Source: Kappaphycus alvarezii
Taxonomy: Eukaryota; Rhodophyta; Florideophyceae; Gigartinales; Solieriaceae
NCBI GenBank assembly: GCA_002205965.3
Contig: NADL03000002.1
Coordinates: 1,116,001 to 1,180,000 of the forward strand
Length of the DNA: 64,000 bases
Reading direction: 5' to 3'
Shown: one piece after another, positions 55,691-64,000 of the stretch
Numbering within the stretch: the stretch's first letter is position 1
Layout: the number at the start of each line of letters is the position of its first letter
Translations under genes and position numbers: made by a program
Notes under the pieces: generated by a model
Database searches by the model: none
Told to the model about the DNA's origin: nothing
What the model saw: the letters and a program-made list of their open reading frames with translations, nothing else

Positions 55691-56825
55691 GTGTACCGTC
55701 TCGAAATACTTGTGAAAAGGATCCCGCACGTAACTAAGGAAGGGAACACCGTCTACTTTGACGAATGGTCAATTCCGTTGATCAGGTCTCGTAGTTCCCA
55801 CCTCTACATCCCGATCCGTTTCTCCAGTGATATGTACTTCACTCAGTCGCAGTTATCGAAATTGCATCGGCAATTCTTCCACCCGACCGCGCAGAAGCTG
55901 TACGACCTGATCAAGAGATCTCGCCTGAGGAAGCGACGCCTGAAACACTCAAGACGCTCCAAGAAATATCAAAGCGCTGTGACCCATGTCAAAGAATTCA
56001 GCATGCTCCGATAAGATTCCGCGTGACGCTCGGAGCTGAGAACGTCAGGTTTAATGAGTGCGTCATCATTGATATTATGTACATTGACAACGAGCCAGTG
56101 CTTCAATAGTTGATGAAGGCACAAGATTCAGTGCTGCCCGCTTCCTACCGAGTGTGTCAACTGAGGATATCTGGAAAACCATTGTCAAATGTTGGGCAGC
56201 CGTCTACACGGGGCTCCCAAACAAGATCCTAACCGATCAGGGCTCCCAATTCGGGGAAAAATTTCTGCACCTGGCGCGAGCATCCGATGTCGACGTTGGT
56301 AGACTGGAGTGGAAGCACATTCAAGTCTGGGTTTAGGAGAAAGGTATCACGAACCGCTTCGAACGACCTTCCGCAAAATTAAGGCCTCGCACCCTGATGT
56401 TGACAAGAAACTTGCCCTCGCTTGCGCGGTGAAGGCGATGAATGACACTCTGGGACCCGAAGGACTCGTCCATCGGCCCTTGTATTTGGTGAATTCCCGC
56501 AATTTTCCTTTCCACTTGAACCGCCTTCTAGTCGCCCAAGCCTCACTAAACGAGCAGAAGTCGCCCAGATTGCTCGCAGGGAGATGGAAAGCCAGATGCT
56601 GGATTGAAGCTCCGACGTGCACTACGCCATGCCGTACCGCCGTCTAGCGATCGAAGCTACCAACCCGGGGATAAGGTGCTGGTCTGGCGGGAGAAGCAAA
56701 TCAATAACCGTATCGGGGAATGGCTAGGCCCTTTCGAGGTCGAAGGTGTCGACTACCAACGGAAGCTTGTATTTGTTCGAGATCAGCCAAACAAACCTGG
56801 CCGTATTCAACGTTGCACAAGTTAA
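55691..56825 (+). pseudogene. Element A integrase
   Basis: The HHCC domain opens in frame 55691-56014 (SKLHRQFFHPTAQKLYDLIK) and closes in the next frame with CDPCQR. First catalytic Asp in FNECVIIDIMYIDNEPV (about 56050-56105). Second in NKILTDQGSQFGEKFLHLA (frame 56154-56336). The Glu in GLGERYHEPLRTTFRKI (frame 56309-56647). So the D, D and E are all present but in three frames. The C-terminus reads SYQPGDKVLVWREKQINNRI and GEWLGPFEVEGVDYQRKLVF (56604-56825), typical of copia. Confidence 0.88.
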
Positions 56826-57039
56826 ACCGTATTTCACCCCCGATCATTTATCGCACGCATTCATGATGGATCTCGACAGTAGTTTGGCCAAGTTCCGATC
56901 CCAGACGGGATTGATATTATGGCGACTGAGATCATTCCCGACCATGACGAACGGGCCACCAGCTCTGAAATGATAGAAGCCAAGAAAAGGGAAATTCGCG
57001 GACTATTGGAACGCGGGACCTTCAAAGTGATCCTTAAGG

Positions 57040-58445
57040 AAGAAATTCCGCTGGATGGGAATGTACTACCAGGACGTTTCGTGTTGCAATAAAGTCAACT
57101 GTGGATGGAAAAGTGAAGTATAAGGCGAGGTATGTCATCGGAGGACATAAAGACAAGATGAAGGATCTAATGGTTCACATCCTTGGCTACTCTCAACACA
57201 TCCGGTACGCCTGTTACTCGCCCTCGCAGCTGCTTTTGGATGGGATGTTTGGACAGCAGATATTACCCAGGCCTATTTGCAATCTGCCGAGCCACTCGCA
57301 CGACAGGTGTTTATCGACAAGCCAGTCCCGGAGTTCGAGCTCAGTCCTGAGCAATGCCTTCAATTACTCCGCCCCCTTTATGGCTTTGCGATGCCGGCGA
57401 TCTATGGCATGCTACGCTGGACAAGCATCACCGCCACGACCTTGGGATGAAGCCGTTTAGGATGGATCCCGCACTGTACTACCTCCTTGCCGACGGACTA
57501 CTGAAGGGACTCAGTGGTAACTACGTTGAGATTTGCTACGATGTGGAAAAAGGAGTTCAAGGAAGTCTCGAAGAAAACTAATGAGCGCTTCGAGATGGCG
57601 GATGACATCATTACCGACAGAATTTACTGGTTCATACTCAACCAAGAGAAGAATGGAGATTTTGTCATCGACCAGAACGCTTACTGAGGAAGCTAGAATG
57701 TCTACCTGCGGATGCATCGTTCAAGCATTTCGTTCCATGCGCATGAAGCTTGCTTGGCTCTCTAACTCTCGTCCGGACTGCGTCTTTGAAATTTCACAGC
57801 TCGCACAAGTCACAGAAAGCATGTTCGAGGGACAAAAGGGAGTCTTTATCCGGAGGATAAACAGGGCTATAAAATATGCAATCGACAATAGAGTCCAACT
57901 TCGGATGCGGAGACTCGACCGAAACTCTCTCAAGATCGTCGGGTTTTCGGACTCATCGTTCGCAAATAACGCCGACTTGTCATCGCAGTTGGGATATGTA
58001 GTATTCCTTGGAATGAACAGGGAAGGTTGCGCCCGTCTCTTTCAAGTCGTACAAGTCGAGGCGTGTAACAAGGTCGGCAATGTCCGGAGAAGTCATTGCT
58101 TTTAGTGACATGTTCGATGTCGCAGCTTCGCTCTCGCAGGAACTCGGGACTGTTTTGGGGAAGTCCGTCCCGGTTCAGCTATTCACAGATAGCAAGAGTC
58201 TCTTTGATGTCATATCCAAGGGGTCGCGTACCTCGGAGAAACGCACCATGCTGGACATCGCCGCAGCGAGAGAAGGTTTCCGAGACAGAGTGATTTCAGA
58301 TATTGGTTTTGTTCGGAGTAACAAAAATGTTGCAGATGGACTGACAAAGGTGATGAGTCAAGCCGTGCTTCGAAATGTTGTCGCAACTGGGGAGCTCAAT
58401 GTGGTACCGGATCAGTGGATAGTGAGATCGCAAGAGGTAACTTGA
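57040..58445 (+). pseudogene. Element A reverse transcriptase-RNase H
   Basis: [22 protein letters not shown] (57101-57460 frame), then in a shifted frame [40 protein letters not shown] and RPLYG. The catalytic YVDD box at about 57520-57535 reads NYVEICYD; adding one base restores NYVDDLLRCG, so it is hit by a single-base shift. Thumb and RNase H: IVGFSDSSFANNADLSSQLG, YVVFLGMNREG (57533-58105), then VPVQLFTDSKSLFDVISKGS and RTSEKRTMLDIAAAREGF (58080-58445), ending at a stop at 58443-58445. All copia RNase H landmarks are present. Confidence 0.9.
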
Positions 58446-58689
58446 TGGGCATCTTTCTTTCAATCTACTTTTGCTCAACAACTTGTCTAACCTCTGCCAG
58501 TTCGAGGTTAATAGGATCTGGCCCGCCACACATGCGCAGACTATTGCCGCACAAACGAATGGCAAATGTCTCGGCAGGATCTAAAATAATCCCCTTGTTC
58601 GCATTAACAAGGACACAATGGTCCACCCCCGACCGGAGTTGCGCACAAGGCGAACTAACCACACGCCATGTCTGAGACTACCGATCATG

Positions 58690-59694
58690 TCAAAGGCGCG
58701 AGCTTTCCGATTTTGGTGTAATTCCTGTCGGGATGCAGGCTTGCGCAACGCAACTTAAGCCCAAGACTCTGGACCATTCCTCCCACCTGTCCGAGGTTGC
58801 TGGTTTTCCATTTGATTGAAGGAGTTTCTCCATTGCGACCTTGACCCCAGCTTTGCCTCTAAAATATTGCACTGCATGAACAATCGAGGAAAGGCACACA
58901 GTCCAGTCTTCCCCCATCTGGATGACATCGCTGCATCTCGGATCGCTGTATTGGACTAGAGCTGGATTTGGTTGTCGACTTCCAGGGCCCCGACCAGTGA
59001 TGACGGCAACACCTGGGTTCTGCTTACAGAACTTCAATATTTTCTCCACTACGAAGTGGTTCGCCCCACGGTCCAATGCCACACACCTCAGTGCTCTCCT
59101 GTTGCTAAGAGTGCACTCACCTGGTGCGTCACTTATGGACGCATCAACACTTTGGTCGGGAACGAAACCGGGCGTGCACCACAATCTGGCGCCGTTAATG
59201 ACCGGTGCTCAATCTCAAAGTAACTCATGGCGTCACTGACAGACGTCTGGCATCCGTACCATGTCCCCTTCTCAAGTTGTTGAGTCCCTGCTGTCATCCC
59301 ACTACCGAGCACTACCCCATCAATTTCATATTGGGTTCTGTCAATGACAAACACAAATTCTTCCGTCGGTGGGGGTGTACCTGTCGGTTCGTCAGTGGTG
59401 ACTGTAGCGGATCACCACTATCCCTGCAGTCAATGAGCTTTTCCTGCTCCACACTTTCTGGCACATTTGAGTTGCTAGGCGTCGGAGCAAGATCCACATC
59501 TTCGTAGTTGCCGCTGCATTCAATTCGGTCAAGGTAGTGGCATCCGGTTCTGTATCTGCGGGTACGCTGTTGTCAACGATCACGGAGAACCTTGACTTCT
59601 TGCGCGGACGCGCCGTGTTTGGGTCAGGACCTACGCGCCGTGCCATGTCCGCCCTTGCCTGCTGTGCAGGCCTTCCGTTCATTGCACGCACCAT
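58690..59694 (-). CDS. Antisense open reading frame chain inside element A, unknown function
   Basis: Between the RNase H stop (58445) and the 3' LTR (59863), the minus strand reads as a coherent protein of about 330 residues across four overlapping frames: 59392-59694 (start; basic, with RPRKKSRFSVIVDN resembling a nuclear localisation signal), 59312-59497 (linker), 59133-59354 (VVLGSGMTAGTQQLEKGTWY, GCQTSVSDAMSYFE) and 58690-59184 (LRCVALDRGANHFVVEKILK, then GVAVITGRGPGSRQPN and CLSSIVHAVQYFRGKAGV). The plus strand here lacks gag/pol homology. The two 'C..S(S/V)...A..YF' segments look internally similar. I recognise no family. It would be read towards pol from about 170 bp inside the 3' LTR boundary, so an antisense LTR promoter could drive it. 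It could also be captured host sequence. Confidence 0.5.
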
Positions 59695-59862
59695 GGTTAA
59701 GAGAAGGAAACAAAGGAGACAAAGAAAAGGTCAGCACGATCAAACTGGCATCCCCCGGAAGATAAGCCGTCGATCGTGGGAACGCAGCCTGGTGTCACTG
59801 TGGTAATCTCGATCCTACTATTGTACAGTGCCATGCAAAGAGTGCGCTTGGCATTGGGGGAG

Positions 59863-60167
59863 TGTCAATTACACTGTAATGCATTAATCACACTACGTTT
59901 CAAACGCAGTCTTGCACACCTTTGCATGTACTAATATCTACGAGCTCAGCTCCTCCCAGGCCGACGGAAAAAAGGGGGACCATCATCGAGAAGTTTTCGC
60001 TACGTCTGATTCCGCAGAATCCGTAGCTCTGCCCACGCCACAGCGTCGGCCCTTCTCGCCTGGCAAAGTAAAATTTATTCCTCTATCCTTCCTATCTCTG
60101 CCGTTGATACCTAAGGCTGATTGTACAGTCTTACAACAGCAGCCAGTAGAAGTGGGAAAACACGACA
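59863..60167 (+). repeat. 3' LTR of element A (305 bp)
   Basis: TGTCAATTAC...AAACACGACA, preceded by a TTGGGGGAG purine tract and followed by GATTA. Differs from the 5' LTR at an A/G in the A7G4 versus A6G5 run, an A/G, a T/C, and small indels (TTTTACTC versus TTTATTCCTC, TACTAAG versus TACCTAAG). Confidence 0.95.
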
Positions 60168-60172
60168 GATTA
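60168..60172 (+). repeat. Target-site duplication GATTA (right)
   Basis: Identical to 52979-52983; marks the integration site of element A. Confidence 0.95.
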
Positions 60173-61578
60173 GAAGAAAAGGTACGAGTGGGGACTGAGG
60201 TTCGAAGACAACAAACCAAAAGGTCAGATCGATCATTTGATTCATCTGTTCAAACTACCTTTGTCAACTATAGTCACATTGAAAGCCTTTTTTATGGTTT
60301 TATGGTACCGCTCCACATACGTGCCCTAGTTAGGGCTCTCGACAGGTACCTGGTTAGTGCGGATATGTAAATGATTTAGCTCTGTTTGGAATGCCTTCGA
60401 CATTAGATGCTTCCCTTGATCATAAGTAATGACCTCTTGGGTCCGAGGTAAGTTTCGATCCAGCAAAAGCGGATTACTCCCCAAACAGAAACTGCTGAAA
60501 CACTACCCAGCCAGCGGTGAGCTTGATATTTTTTGGACTCATCAACTACATGAAGCACGAGTTTCTTCAGTAGAGTAAATGTGTACACGAATAGGTTCTG
60601 ATTAAAATGATTTTCATCCTTCAATATGAACTTGAAACGCCTAGTTTTCTGTGCGTAACTTTTGCATGGGTGGTAGGAGCGGAAGATTTGCTCCAGAATT
60701 GACATCGTAGTTGAGCCGGCCTTTTCAATATATGCCATGCGCAAAAAATTAAACAACTTACTAGCGCTGGGGTGGCCGACCCGTCAATGGAGGCGTTGGA
60801 GCTCAGCCCTTGTATATAAGCATTCGTAATTAGGCTATAACGTAAGAGGCCATGCCCAAACTCCTAGAGCCAGCAAATTTCTTACCTGTTTCAATATGGG
60901 TGAGATGATCAGTGATTTTGTTGTAGTAAATGCCCATGCATTCCATGTCAGATGGACCAATTATTACAGGTAGATCCTCATCGCTAATGTGAACGACAAA
61001 GAACATTACAAAATTTACAAAAGGGAATTTGATTAGGGCTGTAATGATTGATTGATCAGATTTTTCCAAACGTAACTTCAGCATTCCTGGACTTTGCAAT
61101 ATCAGGTCTCAACCCTACATGCCTGCAGTATGCGTTTTACTGGGCGATTCCTGAAGTTATCCCTCTAGCACCTCTAGGGTCTACCATGACTCCATCATCT
61201 GAGTAGCGATTGGTCTGGTAGACCCCAGAAACAAATGCGTGGATAGCCTTTGAGTCATGTAGATTTGTAATGAATGAGCTAACATTTCCGTGATGCTCAT
61301 CAATACCGTCAACATCATCCTTCAAAGACATAATTCGTTCAAATCAGAAAGCGCCAATTGACAGCACATGTGCTGTATATCCTCGAACTCATTTATGACA
61401 GCGTCTTCCTCCTACGAGCTGCCTTCCTGCAATCAGCTTCCTCTTTGAAGTACACCTTATTCTTCATAAAACATCCATTCGTTCCAAAATTGAGTGGTTG
61501 GTAGATCAGCATCCCTCTTGTTGACATACAAAACAATTCTTTTTCCTGTTCTTTGATGTGCGTAATTTCTGTCAACAA
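60173..61578 (-). mobile_element. Ty1/copia element B, gag end-protease-integrase half
   Basis: Minus strand from right to left. 61393-61578: C- and K-rich end of gag (NGCFMKNKVYFKEEADCRKA). 61137-61331: protease start with SDDGVMVDPRGARGITSGIA, corresponding to 'G.MVDTGA.RG...G.AQ' with the usual DTG reading DPRG. 60830-61099: rest of the protease (LKLRLEKSDQSIITALIKF, DLPVIIGPSDMECMGIYYNK). 60403-60756: integrase core with RFKFILKDENHFNQNLFVYT, KLVLHVVDESKKYQAHRWL and RFCWIETYLGPKRSLL. Further left, near 60270-60330, a shifted frame reads ERYHKTIKKAFNV, the integrase Glu region. It runs up to the GATTA target site and continues beyond element A at 50399-52978. Confidence 0.8.
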
Positions 61579-61825
61579 AACATAGCATCAATATTATTCT
61601 GCCTTTTAATTGAGACAAGTGACGCACGGACATCAGCGATCACACCCTGTACAGTAGTAGCAGGCTTGGAGTATGCATACTGGCAATCCGGCCCGCTGCG
61701 AACTGCATTTAGCAGTTTGTTTTTCAATGCAGTATCATTTCGATATTAAGTTGGTAGTGAGACTTGAATATCATAAGTGCGGGATACTATGATTTACAGA
61801 CATTCGAGCTTACTCTTTCCACATT
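61579..61825. other. Junction between copia elements B and E
   Basis: Short frames only. Either the gag start of B (minus) or spacer of E (plus) could lie here; no LTR boundary seen. Confidence 0.25.
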
Positions 61826-63839
61826 TTGAGACATTGTCTGTGTCAGTGTCAAATTATTCCATTCTCGAAGTTTTGTTCGTACCCTTTCGGTAGTTTGAAA
61901 TCGCTGCTTAGTACTTTCTACTGGAGTTTTTCAAACGGAAGCCCCTTGTTTCCCGGATTATCAAAACAAAGCGGTCTCATTACTTATGATCAAGATCTAA
62001 CAGGAATTAGTCTTCTGACTCCCCTTTATGGTGTACTTCCAGAACAACTTGTGCATGTACCCAATACCGACCCCGAAACTGAGCTGAATACAGCCGAATC
62101 CGGTGTTGCGCTCGAACTCACGGCTCATCCTGACGTAACCAACAGTCTAATGAGGCAGCCCCTGACTTAGTGATGTGATGGAGGCTGGAGAAATTGAACT
62201 TCTCCCTGGCCAAGAACTACAGCACTTCGACCAAGAATACATAGCGCTGTACGACAACCGGTTTTCTTCGAAGTAATTCCTTGCCTTTCAAGCACAAGGT
62301 CTGCCGAACTCTGTTCTGCAGAATGCATACGAGACAGAAGAGCAAAACTTTTTGAAGACATGCACTAAGGTAAACGTTTCCAAAGTCCCACCCGACTCTA
62401 AAATTATCAGCAGCCATGTGATTTACAAGATTAAGACACTAGAGATGGGACTAAGTTGTGCAAGGCGCGAATTGCACCACACAGCAACAAGGACCGTGAT
62501 CGATTTGACCTAAACACTGATTCTTATTTTGTCCGCCCTCTGGAATTCAGCTTCTTCTATCTCTCTGTGAAATTCACAACTTTTTTATTACAAAGATAGA
62601 CGTGAAGAGCGCACTCTTGCAGTCGGCAAAGCCACGAGAGATATATATGTGATACCGCCGCTTGAGTCTAGCACCAGGACATTCTATTGGCTTTTAAATG
62701 TTGCATCCTACGGTTTCGATAACGCCAACGCCAAGTGGCAACTGCATTCGGACCAAACAATGATCAGCATTGGTCTGAGATCAGTAGTGTACATCCCCAG
62801 TTGTTCTACATGTTTGAACAAGGACAGCTGTCGTTGATAGTTGCCAAAGTGGTCGACGATATTCCTGTCGGTGGACCGGAGAGTAACCGCTATCATTTTG
62901 TCAAGAAACTATCTGCAGTTTACAAACTAGGCACAATCGTTCACTCACTAGTATTATTCAAATTTTTTGGGTTCACTATTGCACAAGATGCAGACTGTGT
63001 GATTACAATATCTGATGGAGAGAAACTGCTCGCTATTGAACCATATCAGCTGACACGCTATCGTCGCAAGCAGACAGATTCTCCGTTGAACTCAATTGAA
63101 CTCACCCACTACATGTCTGTGAATGGATCGCTCAGTTTCTTAGGTCTAACTGTTTGCCCCTTAGCCTCTTTCCATTCCAGTCACCTTCAGCAGTGTGCTA
63201 GTCCGACTGTTAATGACCTCTTCAAACAGCAAAACGCGGTCCGTAAGTGAAAAAGTTTGGGACCACATCAACTTTTCGCCGTCCAGAAAGGAAAGGGACA
63301 TTCGAATTATCTGTTGTGGTTTTGCTAATGCTGCTAGACCAAATGAAAATCGGCAGCTTGGATTTTTAATTGGATTATTGTTCGGATCACTGGCCCGCAA
63401 CGCAGTCTTTCATCTTGTCGCATGGTCCTCTCACCTCTCCAAAAACAGCAGTCAAGAGCATCGCTTCTGCGGAACTCGTAGCAGCTGGCACCGATTTCGA
63501 TGAAGGTCGACTAATTGCACCACGTACTGCACTTTACTTGGTATTCATGTACACCCAGCAGTAGTCGTTGGTTCTAAAGATCTGTTTTCAGCCATGTCAA
63601 CTTGCCGAACTCCTGAAGACAAATCTATCAGAGCCGACATTCAGCTGTTACGATACTATTTTGAGACCCATCAACTTAGCCGGCTAGTCTGGATACCCGG
63701 TTCAACAAATCTGGTTGACCCACTCACGAAACGTGACAGTCCTTTGGTTGCAACTTTACAGTTGCTACTGTATGATGGATGCCTTCCCATTGACTTCGCT
63801 CTGCAAGAATCGCGAGATGCCAATGCTCCACTTGGATAA
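61826..63839 (+). mobile_element. Ty1/copia remnant, element E (RT-RNase H)
   Basis: Plus-strand frames in copia order. 61826-62170: Ser/Thr/Glu-rich spacer before RT. About 62340-62460: RT start with VPPDSKIISSHVIYKIKTLE ('S.WVYK.K....G....KARL'). 62649-62837 and 62735-63250: palm with LIVAKVVDDIPVGG (catalytic DD kept), KLSAVYKLGTIVHS, FKFFGFTIAQD and VNGSLSFLGLTVCPLASF. 63195-63503 and 63370-63564: RNase H with RIICCGFANAARPNENRQLG, FLIGLLFG and SIASAELVAAGTDFDEG. 63594-63839: MSTCRTPEDKSIRADIQLLR and LVWIPGSTNLVDPLTKRDSP, the RNase H end. Different sub-family from A-D judging by these motifs. It may extend past the window end; no LTR found. Confidence 0.85.
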
Positions 63840-64000
63840 CCAAATTTCTGAAGAGCGGGAGTATGGAATTTGGAATAGCAACACATTTAATCAAACTGAT
63901 ATGAAACGATGCAGTGGCTTCGCGCCCGTGTGTGATGCTTCTGGAAGACCTTGCTCTACCAATTTACAAAAATACCTTCATTGATTACCTTCATTGATGT

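Larger units (their letters stand above)
52984..60167 (+). mobile_element. Complete Ty1/copia LTR retrotransposon, element A (7,184 bp)
   Basis: Two LTRs in direct orientation (TGTCAATTAC...AAACACGACA), a perfect 5-bp target duplication, and an interior in the order gag, zinc knuckle, protease, integrase, RT, RNase H, which defines Ty1/copia. LTRs differ by about three substitutions and two short indels, so the insertion is young. A purine tract (TTGGGGGAG) directly precedes the 3' LTR as a polypurine tract. Directly after the 5' LTR the sequence is ATCCGGATTCTTTTCCGC; it does not begin with the common TGG of a tRNA-3'-end primer site, so the primer is unclear. It has inserted into the minus-strand copia element B. 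Interior frames are broken by many single-base shifts. Confidence 0.95.

Noticed and set aside
1-64000. CRISPR arrays, bacterial operons, rRNA genes
   Set aside because: Spliceosomal introns, eukaryotic retrotransposons and organelle-targeted enzymes show nuclear eukaryotic DNA; no direct-repeat/spacer array or rRNA signature was seen.

Overview
This is a nuclear DNA window from a eukaryotic phototroph, most likely a red alga. No single gene proves this, but several genes agree: an E/F-type phycobilin lyase on the nuclear genome (42.0-42.9 kb), an MGDG synthase (43.1-44.6 kb), a PAP/fibrillin plastid lipid-associated protein (35.3-36.2 kb) and a mitochondrial-type fused HPPK-DHPS (39.6-41.2 kb). 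Introns are few and short: the three I could define are 89-118 bp with GTAAGT/GTAAGC donors and CTAAC-like branch points. The species cannot be named from the sequence.

Layout. 1-10.8 kb is a pile of transposons: a minus-strand Ty1/copia remnant, an R2-like (RLE-class) non-LTR fragment, and a decayed Ty3/gypsy element cut by a second RLE-class insertion. 12.4-13.5 kb carries a host gene, BMT2-like rRNA methyltransferase. 15.5-22.1 kb holds the front of another RLE-class element, a dead Tc1/mariner transposase and a minus-strand copia remnant. 22.2-30.3 kb is mostly AT-rich with no gene I can support. 30.3-31.0 kb is another RLE-class fragment. 33.0-44.6 kb is a compact island of host genes: AIF-like oxidoreductase, fibrillin, one or two alpha-helical (HEAT-like) proteins, HPPK-DHPS, a small membrane protein, bilin lyase and MGDG synthase. 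46.4-50 kb has an RLE-class fragment and several tandem or hairpin repeats. 50.4-63.8 kb is a nested copia cluster.

The best-defined object is one structurally complete Ty1/copia element at 52984-60167 (7,184 bp). It has LTRs of 302 and 305 bp that are about 98% alike and a perfect 5-bp target duplication (GATTA). It has split an older, oppositely oriented copia element in two. Between its RNase H end and its 3' LTR it carries about 1 kb of open reading frames on the antisense strand, which do not resemble gag or pol; this is the main candidate for something undescribed.

Nearly every recognisable coding region, including single-copy housekeeping genes and the young copia element, is interrupted by single-base frameshifts, often in homopolymer runs. 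The simplest reading is base-level error in the assembly, so 'pseudogene' status should not be assigned to host genes on this evidence alone.
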